Part shown: positions 11,290 through 22,499 of the stretch, one piece after another
Numbering within the stretch: the first letter of the stretch is position 1
How the letters are laid out: each line of letters begins with the position of its first letter
From: Carettochelys insculpta
Lineage: Eukaryota > Chordata > Testudines > Carettochelyidae
Direction of reading: 5' to 3'
Assembly: GCF_033958435.1 (NCBI RefSeq)
Contig: NC_134138.1
Span: forward strand, 8,630,001 to 8,694,000
Length of the DNA stretch: 64,000 bases
Translations under genes and position numbers: made by a program
Notes under the pieces: generated by a model
What the model was told of the DNA's origin: nothing
Database searches by the model: none
Seen by the model: the letters and a program-made list of their open reading frames with translations, nothing else

Positions 11290-11395
11290 TACATTACGTG
11301 AATCTAACAAAGTAGGCCTTTGCCCAGGGAAGCTTATGCTTCAATATACCTGTTGGTCGAGAAGGTGCCACAGGACTTCTCATTCTCACTACACT
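11290..11395 (+). repeat. Repeat of the GTGCCACAGGAC family
   Basis: Contains CAGGGAAGCTTATGCTTCA and GGTGCCACAGGACTTCTCAT. The same phrases recur at 31620-31700 (minus), 33294-33490, 33598-33725 and 58504-58675. Confidence 0.7.
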
Positions 11396-11404
11396 ACAGA
11401 AATG

Positions 11405-11800
11405 CTCAATAAGCGGGAACTCAAAGAAGACAAGTGCAAAGTACTTCACTCAGGAAGGCACCATCAAATGTACAATTAAAATGGAGAATGACGAGGTAGG
11501 AGATAGCACAGCTGAACGGGAGACGGGGTCATAGTGGATCATAAATATGAGGCAGGGTCATGGTGCAGTTGTGAAAAAGGTTATCACACTGGAGCATATA
11601 AACAGGAATTTCCTATGACCAACATGGGAGGGAACTTTCTCACTTTACTTGGCACTGTTGAGGTCTCTGATGGAGAACGGCGCCTAGTTCTGGGCTCCTT
11701 GCTCTAGGAAAGCTGGGGAGAAATTGGAGAGAGTCCAGAGGAGAGTAACAAAAAAAGGCCAGAGGTTTAGAAATTGTGACCTGTGAGGAATGCATTACAA
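11405..11800 (+). mobile_element. Degraded CR1 internal fragment
   Basis: The order of GACAAGTGCAAAGTACTTCA, TTACTTGGCACTGTTGAGG and CCAGAGGAGAGTAACAAAAA follows the CR1 ORF2 C-terminal region, but indels have removed any long frame. Confidence 0.7.
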
Positions 11801-11889
11801 TGACTGGTTCCCTTCTTTCGGTATTCATAATGATTTCAGGCAGAACATTTAGCATTTTGTACCCATCGCCACCTCCCCTTCAGTGCGAT

Positions 11890-12060
11890 GCATCTGATTT
11901 GTCAGTTTTCATTTCAATGGGTTTTTTGGACTTCTGTGTTATATAACTGTTGGTCTGCCCTGGAAATATTATACTTCCAGATCTGCAGAATTGGGTCTGT
12001 CCCACGAAAGCTCATCACTTAATACATTATTTTGTTAATCTTTAAAGTGCTACAGGACTG
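11890..12060 (+). repeat. Repeat of the CTTTAAAGTGCTACAGGACTG family
   Basis: Shares GTCTGTCCCACGAAAGCTCA and TTATTTTGTTAATCTTTAAA with 25680-25790 and 58835-58985. It ends abruptly where the GC-rich locus begins. Confidence 0.7.
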
Positions 12061-12680
12061 CACGGGGTAAGGGGCAGCAAGATGGCGACGGCGTCGTCGT
12101 TCCCAACTGCTGGCCGGAACTGAGGGACCCGCTGCTGTCAGGGTGCAGCACGGGCAGCGGGACGCAGGTGGGCTTGGGGGAGCGGGGGGGGCGGGGGGGC
12201 GAGACCGAGGGGCGTCGGTGGTGCCATGTGGTTTGGGGGCGTATGGTATGGATGTGCGGATGGCTGTGCCCATGGAGGCCGGTGGTGGTGCGCCCGGCTC
12301 AGATTGCCTGGGCTTTCAGGCCCAGTCCTGCGATCCCTGCACACACGTCCCGCAGCAGCTCTGTGGGGCTCCAGGGGCAGCCGCAGCCAGAAGAGTTGGA
12401 AGCTTTGGCGGAGACCCAGGGCACGGCTGGGCCATGAGATCGGCACCTTCCTGGAGGACATGGGGCTGCAGCAGCGCACGGCCGGGTGCAGAGAGGCGGG
12501 GGGGACCTGGGGCGATGAGAGCTGATGGGGGGCAGTGTGGTGAGGTGGGGGGACATGGGAGTGGATGGGGGGCTAGGGGATGGGGAGGGGGGATCGAGGG
12601 GTGATGGTAGCTGATGGGAGGTAGAGGGGTGGGGAGGAGGGTCCTGGGGAGGGGAGGAGATCGTCAGGCCACGGGAAGCT
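12061..12680 (+). other. GC- and G-rich promoter-like locus with exon-like start
   Basis: Composition changes sharply at the left edge. A strong start context (AAGATGGCGACGGCG) opens a 13-codon frame, and 12167/12168 has a donor-like CAG|GTGGGC. A second segment from about 12315 (after TTTCAG) is relatively free of stops in two frames and reads EIGTFLEDMGLQQR in one of them. 12171-12200 and 12495-12660 are runs of G suited to G-quadruplexes. I do not recognise the protein. It could be the 5' end of a gene whose other exons are lost or outside, a decayed gene, or part of a repeat. A LINE lies only about 250 bp downstream. Confidence 0.4.
12495..12660 (+). repeat. G-rich low-complexity tract
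   Basis: Many runs of four to seven G separated by a few bases (for example GGTGGGGGGACATGGG, GATGGGGAGGGGGGATCG). This is a strong candidate for G-quadruplexes on the + strand. Confidence 0.8.
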
Positions 12681-12899
12681 ATGGAGACACATGGTGCAGG
12701 GAGGTGCAAGAGGTAGTGGGATCGTTACCCACATTCTCCATGCCCCACTGCCTTGTGGGTTATCCTGGGAAGGAGCGAGGCTAAGGGAGTAAACCCTGAC
12801 AGAAAATCCAGAGGGGAGTCCCAAGGCGGTTCTGTGCCAACTTCTGGCATTGACCCGGCAACTCCTGCAGCTGAGCTGGTACCAGACGTAGAGGTTATC

Positions 12900-13266
12900 C
12901 TCTCCTTTGGACTATATCAGTAAAGCCGAGAGGGGGACACTGGCGTCTGGGCAGCCCAGGGTCCCAAAAAAAAAAAATTGGCAGGCTCGCACCTGGAGAG
13001 GTGCACCAGCTGGTTGGTTAACAGCATTGAACCAACATGGGAGGTAACAGATACCAGTTATAAGCTCTTGCTCGACTGGCGTAGAGAACGAGCGCCAGGG
13101 GTTGCCTTCGACGGTGGGAGAGATCATCGCATCTCACTGGACAGTCACCACCTGCCTCAAGCTGGGCAGCCCCAAGCCAGTAGGGTACTGTCCCGCCACA
13201 GTTCACCTGCCCCACTGGGTGCATGAGGCTTAAGGTTCCCAAACCTGACAAGTGACTGAAATTTGA
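12900..13266 (+). mobile_element. Probable 5'UTR of the long LINE
   Basis: This stretch leads directly into the LINE ORF and has no other identity. It includes an A-run at 12966-12977. The true 5' end cannot be fixed without another full-length copy. Confidence 0.45.
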
Positions 13267-16200
13267 GCACCAGGCAAACCAATAAGAAAATCAACAGGAA
13301 AAGGAAACCATCAAAGTTTTAAGCTTGCTTGCTGGAATGTGCGGACCATGCTGACCGGTTTGACTGAAGATCTTCAGGACATCAGCGACACCTGAAAGAC
13401 CGCTGTCATCAATGAGGAACTGAAGAGGCTCCAAGTTGACACTGCTGCTCTGCAAGAGACGCAACTCGCAGATTTGGGATCTCTAAAGGAAAAGGACTAC
13501 ACCTTTTTCTGGCAGGGTAAAGCCCAAGAAGAACCCAGGGAGCATGGTGTTGGCTTTGCCATCAGAAACACCCTTCTACAAATGGTGGAATTAATCACGG
13601 GCGGATCAGAAAGACTCCGTCAGGTCATACTTCAAACTTGTGCCAGTCCTGTCCACCTGATCAGCACTTACACCCCAACCCTGTACACCACACCAGAAGT
13701 AAAAGACAAGTTCTATGATGTGCTTAGTGCTGCCATAGCACAAATACCTGCTTGCAAACAACTGTACATTCTGGGTGACTTCAATGCAAGATTTGGAGCC
13801 GATCGTGACTCATGGCCTTCCTGCTTAGGCCACTTCGGTGTGGGAAAAATGAATGAAAACGGACAGTGTCTTCTCGAACTTTGCACGTACCATCATCTGT
13901 GCATCACAAACACATTTTTCCAAACCAAGCCACAGCACAGAGTGTCATGGAGACACCCACGCTCGAAGCACTGGCATCAGCTAGACATGGTCATCACTAG
14001 ACGTGATAACCTCAAAAAAGTCCTTCTGACACGCAGCTATAATAGTGCCAACTGCGATACAGATCACTCACTAGTTTGCTCCAAACTCAAGGTGAGACCC
14101 AAGAAGCTGCACCGCTCTAAACCAACTGGAAGGCCGCGTGTTGATGCCAGAAAGACAGCTAACTCAGAGAGAGCCGAAAAGTTCAGAGTGACCCTCAAGG
14201 AGAATCTGCGCAGCAGCCCTGGGGGTGCCAATGTGACATCCAGATGGCAGCATCTGAGGGATACAATTTACAACACGGCCTTGTCGGTGTTCGGAAGAAG
14301 AGCTAGAAACACAAACGACTGGTTCGAAGCTAATTCCGATGAGATGATTCCAGCCATTGAAAAGAAGCGCGCTGCACTTCTGGAGTACAAACGCTAAACG
14401 AGCCAGAATACCCTGCAAGCACTCAGAGCAGCCAGAGAAACAGTACAGCAGACAGCCAGGTGCTTTGCCAACAATTACCGGCTCGAGCTATGCAGCAGCA
14501 TCCAGACCAGTGCTGACTCTGGTAATCTCAGGGGAATGTACGAGGGCATCAAGAAGGCATTAGGACCCACCCAGAACAAGATGGCACCTCTGAAATCCAA
14601 ATCTGGTGAAGTCATCACTGACAAAGCCAAATAGATGGAGCGCTGGGTCGAGCACTACTCCTAGCTGTACTCACATGAGAACATTGTGGTTGATACAGCC
14701 CTCGATGCCGTCGTGCTCCTACCAGTAATGGATGAACTGGATCAGGAACCAACTGTGGACGAACTGAAGAAAGCCATCGACAGCATTGCAGCAGGAAAGG
14801 CCCCAGGCCAAGATGGTATACCACCAGAGGTAATCAAGTGTGCCATGGATACCCCTCTGGAACCCCTACATGAGCTACTGTGCCTGTGCTGGAGAGAGGG
14901 AGAGGTTCCACAGGATATGCATGACTCTAACATTGTAACCTTGTATAAGAACAAAGAAGACAGAAGCAATTGCAACAATTACCGTGGAATCTCCCTCCTA
15001 AGCATCACTAGTAAACTGTTCTCTCACGTCACTCTCAGCAGGCTCCAGAAGATTGCTGAGAGGGTGTACCCCGAATCGCAGTGCAGATTCCGCACAGAAA
15101 GATCCACCACTGATATGGTCTTCTCTCTGAGGCAGCTGCAGGAGAAATGCAGGGAGCAGAGGAAGCCACTCTATATTGCCTTCATCGACCTAACCAAGGC
15201 CTTCGACTTGGTCAGCGGGGATGGACTGTTCAGACTGCTCCACAAGATAGGCTGTCCACCACAGTTACTCAAGATGATCCAGTCGTTCCACGAAGACATG
15301 AGAGGAACCATCCAATATGACGGCACATTATTGGATGTTTTCAGCATCAGGAGCGGCGTCAAACAAGGATGTGTCCTTGCTCCGACATTGTTTGGGATCT
15401 TCGTCGCACTCCTCCTGAAGCATGCCTTTGGATCTTCAACAGAGGGCATCTTGCTGCACACAAGATCTGATGGGAAACTGTTTAATCTTGCAAGGCTGAA
15501 AGCTAAATCCAAGGTGCAGGAAGTCCTCATCAGAAATTTGCTGTTCGCAGATGACGCTGCTGTCGTGTCACACACAGAAGACCAGCTTCAGAAACTGCTG
15601 GATCAGTTCTCCGAAGCATGCAAAGACTTCAGGCTTTCCATCAGCCTAAAGAAGACAAATGTACTTGGTCAGGACGTTGCTGAACCTCCATCAATCAGCA
15701 CTGACAACTATACGTTAGAGGTCATCCATGAGTTCGTTTACCTCAGGTCCACCATCACTGACACCCTGTCCTTGGAGACTGAGCTAAATAGAAGGATTGG
15801 AAAAGCAGCCACAACTCTGTCCAGACTCAGCAAGAGAGTGTGGAATAACGTCAAGTTGTACACCCACACCAAAATGCAAGTCTACAGAGCCTGCATCCTC
15901 AGCACCCTCCTTTACGGCAGCGAGTCTTGGATCCTGTACACCCGCCAGGAAAAGAGGCTGAACGTCTTTCACTTGTGCTGCCTCAGGAGCATCCTTGGAA
16001 AATCATGGAAGGACAGAGTGCCCAACGCCGTCGTCCTTGAGCAAGCTGGAATCCCACCCATGCACACCCTCCTCAGGCAGCGGTGGCTCCACTGGCTTAG
16101 CCACGTCCACAGGATGAATGATGGAAGGATCCCAAAAGACATCCTGTACGATGAGCTAGCCTCTGGCAAAAGACCTCTCGGACGCCCCCAGTTGTGCTAC

Positions 16201-16541
16201 AAAGATGTTTGCAAGAGGGACCTCAGGGAAGTAGACATTGAGCCAGACAGCTGGGAGGAGCTGGCAGACAATCACAGCAGATGGAGGCAGGAACTACACA
16301 AGAGCTTTCAGAAGGGTGAGATGAGGATCAGACAGCTAGTAGAGGAGAAGCGAGCCCACAGAAAGCACAGTAAGGACCTGCCAGACACTCATTACACATG
16401 CAACAGATGCAGCAAGGACTTTCACTGTCATGTGGGCCTTCACAGTCACAGTCGACGCTGCAAATGATGATCCCAAATGCAACTATGAAGGGCACAGTCC
16501 ATAGGGTATGTAGACTGAAGGATGCTACTACTACTGCTACA
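12915..16541 (+). mobile_element. Nearly full-length APE-type LINE (RTE/jockey-like)
   Basis: A single-ORF non-LTR retrotransposon with, in order, an apurinic/apyrimidinic-type endonuclease, a reverse transcriptase and a C-terminal zinc-finger-like module. The 3' end is fixed by the truncated copy at 8745-9259: both end with CTACTACTAC-type repeats shortly after the conserved GGATG. The 5' end is approximate. A CR1 3' end follows at about 16567. I call it RTE- or jockey-related from domain order and the short repeat tail; an RTE sub-lineage assignment needs a tree. A more diverged relative of the C-terminal part lies at 25795-26190. Confidence 0.88.
13267..16467 (+). pseudogene. LINE polyprotein (endonuclease-RT), four stop codons
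   Basis: The reading frame stays in one register from about 13267 to the natural stop at 16465-16467, with stops only at 13393 (TGA), 14395 (TAA), 14632 (TAG) and 14662 (TAG). The endonuclease starts ACWNVRTM (about 13327), has ALQET near 13447, LGDFNARFGAD at 13771 and CDTDHSL near 14052, the usual catalytic blocks. The RT has NNYRGISLLS near 14974, FIDLTKAFD at 15181, GVKQGCVLAPTLF near 15355 and the catalytic FADD at 15544. A post-RT region with WGHV/LSHVHRMNDGRIPKD follows, then CNRCSKDFHCHVGLHSHSRRC at 16399-16464. Without those stops it would be about 1,065 codons. It copies its own RNA into DNA at a nicked target; this copy cannot make the whole protein. The longest intact piece is 14686-16467. 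Confidence 0.9.
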
Positions 16542-16566
16542 TGACTGCTGGTTTGTTTGTTTAAAA

Positions 16567-16950
16567 AAACTGAACCTTTTTAGCTCTGAAAAAGATGAGC
16601 GAGGGTGGACCTGATAATAGCCTTCCGATCTGTTCTGGGCTGTTGTAATGAGGACAGCCTTCTCCATAATTGCTAAAGACAGGACAAGATGTGATGGGCT
16701 GAATCAGCCATGAGGGAGATTTGGGTTAGAAGTCTGGAAAAAAAATATGACTTTTAGGATGGTTAAGCTCTGGAATGGGCTTCAAGGGAGGCCAGGGAAT
16801 CCCCAGGACTAGAGGTTGTGAAGAACAGGCTGGACAAACATCGGTGGGGGCTGGTCTAGGCATTCTTAGTCCTGCCTCAGAGCAGGGGGCTGGACTTGAT
16901 GGGACTTCAAAACCCCCTTCTAGCACAGCATTTCTTTGATACTGTGCAAT
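16567..16950 (+). mobile_element. CR1 3'-end fragment
   Basis: Contains CTTGATGGGACTTCAAAACC preceded by GGGCTGGA, and AGGTTGTGAAGAACAGGCTGG, typical of the CR1 3' end. It starts about 25 bp after the LINE 3' end, so one element may have inserted next to the other. Confidence 0.8.
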
Positions 16951-17885
16951 CTTAGCCACAACACGCCTCACTTTAAAAGAGGACTGTCACACCTGTTCTG
17001 TGGAGAGGGTCCAATGCTCTGTTTTATTACCGGCTGGGAAGCCATTTAGGATGTCATGTTCGCCTGGCTCTCCTCACCATAGCTTCTTGCAAGCACTTCT
17101 CATTATGGTCAGAAGCCTAGCTGGGGTAAGTTCATTACCCAGACTGCCGCTTACGCACCACAGGGTGCTGAATGGGACAAGGCCCTGGAACCCAATAGAT
17201 CAGATGTTTCTTTAGATGGAGCCTGCCTCAGCCCTGCAGAACATGAGAGACATTTCCTTTTGGAATCACTCCTGTTCTGCAAAGCGCTGGGAACTGGCTC
17301 CTTTGTGGAAGGGAACAGGAGTCAGTTTGCCCTTGGCCTCCTTCAGGTCCTTTTCTGAGAGGGTCCACTAGGCTGGAGCACTGGGGGGCTTGGCAGTGGC
17401 TCCTGAGGGTCTGATTCAGCTCAGCTTGGGAGAGTAAAACTCTGGCAACAGGAATTACGGGAGGCAGGGAGAGAGAGATCCATGGGAGTGGAATGCTGAT
17501 TCTGTGACCGCTCACTAATTTTACCTCAGAATACCCGTTACCCATCTCTGTTGGCAAAGGCAGCTGCCAGCAGTGAGTGGGCATGGCTGGTGAATCGTGC
17601 TCCCCCTGAGGAACTGTGCCACCTCCCCTCCTCAGTGCGGAGCAGAAATAACTAGTAACACATTTCCCGAGCTCCCTGTGCCGCCCGCCCACTCAGCTTG
17701 GCTTGCCCATCAGTACCAGCCCGACAACGCCCACCTGCCAGGAGGAGCCAGCCTGAGAGAGCCAGGCACTGAGAGGGAGAATTAAGCAAGTACAGAAGGG
17801 GAAGAGGCAAGGACCCTGCTAGCATGCAGGGCCTGAGGGAGACAGCCTTACTGGGGCCAACCTGCAGCTGGGGTTAGAACATATC
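16951..17885. other. Intergenic, no gene recognised
   Basis: The minus-strand open frame at 17228-17692 has no domain or conserved motif and is treated as chance. Confidence 0.5.
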
Positions 17886-18010
17886 TCAGGGAGGATGGGT
17901 CAGTGGTTAGAGCCCTAGCCTTGGGACTGCTGAGTTCAATTTCTTTCTCTGCCACAGTTGCTTCTGTGGTCTTGGGCAAATCCCTTAGCTTCTGCGTGGA
18001 AGGGAGTGAC
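17886..18010 (+). mobile_element. tRNA-derived SINE
   Basis: Begins with a tRNA-like head (GGTCAGTGGTTAGAGCCCTAG, B-box-like TGAGTTCAATTTC) and continues with TGTGGTCTTGGGCAAATCCCT, the MIR/CORE-like part. Confidence 0.75.
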
Positions 18011-18019
18011 ACACACACT

Positions 18020-18195
18020 GTTGTCGTGAGGCCACACTGTGGTCATGAGACCTGTGGATGTACCTCATCAGGCATTAGACTACAGAAGAACTAGATTCAA
18101 GGCCCAGGTCTGCTGTGGACCCTGTTTGTGACCCTGAGCAAAACCTGCCATCTCTCTCCCCTGCCTGTTAAATGTGGGTGATCACATATGCGCTG
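18020..18195 (+). repeat. MIR-like old SINE
   Basis: CTAGATTCAAGGCCCAGGTC followed by GTGACCCTGAGCAAAACC and CCCTGCCTGTTAAATGTGGG matches the order of an old tRNA-SINE with a MIR-like core. Confidence 0.55.
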
Positions 18196-18959
18196 TCTGC
18201 TTAGAGCATCGACTTCTTCAGAGGGCAGAGAACCAAGAACTCACTGCATGAGCAGCGCCGGCTGGTGCCTGGTCCCTCTTTGCTGCAGTGCGTCTTACTG
18301 TGGCTCTCAGACCAGGGTGGAGGTAGGGAGAGAGGATGCTGGCAGGCTTAGGTGGCAGGTTGTGATGTGACCCCACCTTCACCCTCCACAACCTGTGTCC
18401 TAAAGGAAGCCCTCTTCTGATTGAGAGGCCCACCTGAGCCTCCCTTCCCTCACCATGAGGAGCTGTGTACGGCCAGAAGCGCAGGACAGGGAAGGGGGCC
18501 CCACTCGCCTAATTACAGCCCCAGTGACCACATGGCTCCTGCATCATGCCAAGCACCCTCAGCTGCACCTGAAATCAGCATGAGGAGAGAGCTCAGCACC
18601 TTGCTGCTCCCATCCTGCGTGGCACAGCTGGGATTCCTCTGGCTGGATTCCCCTGTGTCACGCCGGTTTGATGTCAGAGGAATGGCCGGAGGACCCGAAC
18701 TGGTGAACCGCCCTCCTAGAGCTTCACTCTCTCTGGGCTGGATCCCAAGGGAGTGGAGAGAAGATGCCTCTATGCATTCAACATTGATGTCAGAGGAATG
18801 GCCAGAGGATCTGGTTCATTCTGGTTCATTCACTCGCAGCCAGACTGTTTGATGGCAAGGACCAAGACGTAATATGAGACCCTCAGTACGGCCTCCTGCC
18901 GAGATGCGGTGTGGCACTGTCTCCAGCCCAGGCTGAAGTGGGCAAGAGCTCTGCAATGC
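18196..18959. other. Intergenic, short internal duplication only
   Basis: GATGTCAGAGGAATGGCC occurs twice (about 18672 and 18787). No gene recognised. Confidence 0.5.
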
Positions 18960-19452
18960 TGTGACAAAGTGGGGTGCGTGAGGGTTTTATCCCCCTGGTT
19001 AAGCTGCATGTGTTTCCTACTGTCCTGTAGCAACCCAAGGTGGGTGCCTCAGTTTCCCTAGGCCCAGCATCAGTGCATAGTAGTGGGGGGAGTTCTGGTG
19101 TGGTGACCTCTCACATGCATTCAATGGCCCTCTAGGTTTTTTGTTACCTGGGCAGCCAGGTGACACCTTTCTTCCCCAGAAAACTGGACAAAGGGCCTGG
19201 TTGGTTTTAATTGGAACTGGGCTGTTGGGGGGCTGTCTTGTCTGGCTGGAGAGGGAGGAAGGAAGGCCAAAGCCCCAGCTCAGGGACCCCCTTTGGGTCC
19301 CCTCTTCCCTAGGTGGGTTGCACTGCTGGCTTCTGGTTTCTGTGTTCTACGCTGTGTCCCTGTCACCTAATAATCCTTCTGTTCTCCCTGCTGAATGAGA
19401 GTGGATGTGGATGGGGTGCAGGGCCTGGGGGAGCGCCCCCCCACTCCATGAC
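18960..19452 (+). mobile_element. LTR-like segment (solo LTR candidate)
   Basis: Starts TGTGACAAAGTGGGG. Near 19347-19385 the stretch CTGTGTCCCTGTCACCTAAT and TAATCCTTCTGTTCTCCCTG resembles an LTR polyadenylation region. The same 3' phrase is at 26895-26925. The right end (CCACTCCATGACAA) is a poor inverted match to the left end. No internal retroviral genes are present. Confidence 0.5.
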
Positions 19453-20109
19453 AAAAGGATCTCTGCAAATCTCTTCGGAGTTAACGCAGTTCCCCTTGCA
19501 TGGAGTTGTGTGTGGCGAGGACCCCTCATAAAACACTGGTTTTAATACGAGCATTTGTATGGTGCTGTTCCCTGGGTGCCAGAATCAGGGTCCCCTGTAA
19601 CAGGAGCAGAGCAGCATATATCAAGGCAAGGATTCGCAACCTTTTACTTTCAGAGCTTTCTCAACACCCATGTTATAAAGATGCCGTCACCTACTTGTGC
19701 CACCACTGGTGTCCTGCAGACAAAAGCCAGGCCTGCTGCAAGGCGGTAGCAAGCAAAGGGACTCCTTGAAGCTAAGCTGCTCAGGATTCAACCCAGATGG
19801 GGCCCTGAGCTGCAGTCCTGTGGAGGCGGGTTTGCCTTTCTGTCCTGGGCCCTCATGAGGCTAACACCAGTCATGCTTGGGGAAGCCCCAGCAAGCCCCA
19901 GTTGAGAACTGCTGTGGTAAGGGATGTTCTCTGTCAGACAGTTTACAAGCTAAATGGTGCGAGTTGGGGTGTGAGCAAGTATGCCTGGACCCATTGCTAA
20001 GCAGACAGGGAACTCAAGCCTGGGCTTCAGCACCATCTGGACAGCACCAGACTCTGCCTGACTTCAGATCAGGTGCTAAGGTGCAGGTTTTCAAAGAGCT
20101 CAACAACAC
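19453..20109. other. Intergenic, nothing recognised
   Basis: No supportable gene or bounded repeat. Confidence 0.5.
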
Positions 20110-20215
20110 ATGCCTGCCTTTAAAAAACTGGGCTTAAGTGACTTGCCTAAGGTTACACACAGTGAGGCTAGCACAGCAGGGAATTAAACCCTTCTCCCTC
20201 TGCACCCCCACCCAG
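20110..20215 (-). repeat. MIR/L2-like old repeat
   Basis: AAGTGACTTGCCTAAGGTTA followed by CACACAGTGAGG is the reverse complement of the MIR/L2 signature. Confidence 0.65.
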
Positions 20216-21046
20216 GCTCTTAACTACAAAACCACGCAGCCTCAGGCTGGAGAGAAGCAAATATAGCACTGGCCACCCATCAAGATCATTAATGGGGAAG
20301 CTCCTAAATCTCCAGGCAACAACAGTGCTTCTCCCTGGCTGCAAGTTAAGAAAAGCTGCTGCCACTTTCTATGCTAATTTTATAACTTTCCAAGTCCGTT
20401 CCATCCAACCTCCTCCTCCTCCTTATTTTTTCCTCTCTCCTCCTGCTGAGATGCCGAGCCCCCATCCGATGATTTGTAAGAACTTCATCTTGGAAAGCAG
20501 AGCGGAGACTCACCCACATAAGAAGGCTGGTGTGAAAATATCTGAGGCAGACGAACTGCATAAAAATGACTCAAGGAGTTCCCTGTGTCAGGAGGGGAAT
20601 AAAAAGAGCCTCACACATATCTATTAAAAATTGTGTCATTTTTAAATCAGTCCTGTGATTATTTAGGGCCAGTCAAGAGAATGTTCTCTTGAACGTCAGT
20701 ATTATGACCTGGCCAGGCCCGCCGAGAGGAATTCTGGGCCCTAGGACAGCACAATCAATGGATTGTTCTGTCCCCACCCTCAGACTGAGCCCCAAGCCAC
20801 GCCCCCCGTGCACGGCAGCACAAAGAAACCTCAAGCATCACTTCTCAACCAGAGGAGCCCCTTGCCAGTGGTAGCCCCATCTCCCACTTACCCAGAGGTG
20901 CCCCTCCGACCCCCCCACCTGCCTAGAGAACCTCCACAGCTCCATTCCCCAGCTGCCTGGAAGAGCCCCACACCAGCTGCCTGGAAGAGCCCCACACCAG
21001 CTGCAGCTGTGGCTTTGCCCACCCGCCCACAGTCCCACCCCACAAT
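20216..21046. other. Intergenic with a small tandem duplication
   Basis: A unit built on CCAGCTGCCTGGAAGAGCCC is repeated in tandem about 20949-21002. A pyrimidine-rich tract lies at 20406-20450. No gene recognised. Confidence 0.6.
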
Positions 21047-21120
21047 ATTTCACAGAATCTTAGCACTGGAAGGGACCTCGAGAGGTCACCAAGTCCAGTC
21101 CCCTGCACTCATGGCAAGAC
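21047..21120 (-). mobile_element. CR1 3'-end fragment
   Basis: CACAGAATCTTAGCACTGG then AAGGGACCTCGAGAGGTCAC is the reverse complement of the CR1 3' end. Confidence 0.75.
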
Positions 21121-22092
21121 CATGTGCCATTTAGACCAGGGATCGGGGACCATCTGCATCAGTTCCGCAGCAGTCCCACAGTCTGGCCTGCACATGGGCG
21201 CTGGCACAAGAGTCCCTGCAGCCCTCAGGGGGTGTCTGCAATCTTCCCCAAAGCCCAGCCCCTGCTCTGCCCCCCGATTTCTCCTTTCCATCGCACCCCT
21301 TTCCTAAAACTTCCATCTCGAGATGCAGCCTCAGGGATTATCCTGACGTGCTCCCTCTGCTCTGCTCCATGGCCATCTCACGGTGATTGGGGGTGGGGAC
21401 GGCCAATCCCTGCTCTTGGCCCCAGCCCCGCCAGGGCTCTGCAGGCTAACCTGTATATGGAGGACCATCCTGTCCACAGTAAGATGGTTGGGGCCAGCGG
21501 GGCTGACAGCCGCGGTGTGCCGCAGGGCAAGGTGGGAGGCGGGGCCAAGGTCAGTAGGGGCGGGGCCTAGGCAGACAGCCCCTTAGCGCTGCCGCTCCCT
21601 CACAACTGCATGGAGTGGCGGAACTTCTGCCGCAGCACTTCAAAGGGGCCCTGTGCCTGCCGCAGCAACAGCTGGATCTATGGGCCCTGTGAACCACCAG
21701 GCCCTGGGGAAAATGCCCTCTGCACCCTCCCCATCAGCAGCCTTGGTCGGGGCAGCCACCATGGAGCCCTTCAAGTTGGGGGGCCCAGGGCAGCTGCACC
21801 AAACCTGCCTATGGAGGGGACAGCTCTGCACACATTTCCCCCAGGACACAGGGACGTAATGGCAGTGGTGTGGAACTAGCCGCCAGAAGCTTCTCTAGCC
21901 CCACTGCGCTACCGATGGAGGCACCAGGAGCCCCTGTGCTGGGTGGGGGTTAAATCACCCAGGGATGGCGGGCCAGGGAGTGAATCTGGTGGGCTGGGCT
22001 GGCAGGCAGGGCCAGGAGACGCGTAAGGTGGAAAAGTGAGGAGGCAATGTCCCTAGAGCCCAGCCAGAGAAAGGTGCCTGCTGGCTCACTAA
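21121..22092. other. GC-rich intergenic, no gene recognised
   Basis: High GC keeps many frames open (such as 21124-21570), but none has a recognisable domain. Confidence 0.5.
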
Positions 22093-22434
22093 GGCCGTGT
22101 CTGCACTTGGCCAAACTTTTGAAAGGGCCGTGCTAGTGGCCAAATCAGAGAATACTAATGAGAAGCTGAAATGAATATTCAGCGCCTCATTAGCATGAGG
22201 CCGGCCATGGCACTTCAGTGGATAGGAAAAGGGGATTTCGATGTTTGCAGGGTCCTTTCGAAAACGGCCCCGTGTAGACGAGTTGCGCGCGGTCGAAATG
22301 CGGCACTTGCGAAGTGCCACAGCCGGCAGCATGCTCATGAGGCACTGAATATTCATTTCAGCGCCTCATTAGTATTCTCCGATTTGGCCGTTAGCGTGGC
22401 CCTTTCGAAATTTTGGCCCCGTGTAGACACGGCC
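22093..22434. mobile_element. Harbinger-like MITE, 342 bp
   Basis: The left end GGCCGTGTCTGCACTTGGCC is inverted at the right end (GGCCCCGTGTAGACACGGCC). Long arms also share CAGCGCCTCATTAG with GAATATTCA. Flanks are TAA and TAC, close to a 3-bp target duplication as made by PIF/Harbinger transposases. It has no coding capacity. Confidence 0.88.
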
Positions 22435-22499
22435 TACGTGGATTGGAAGACCAGCACTGCCCTGACGGTAAACGGAGTTGGAGGCCAATATTTTGTCCA

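Noticed and set aside
12143..12709. Several long overlapping frames in the G-rich locus
   Set aside because: All frames on both strands stay open because of composition. Only the exon-like pieces are mentioned, with low confidence.
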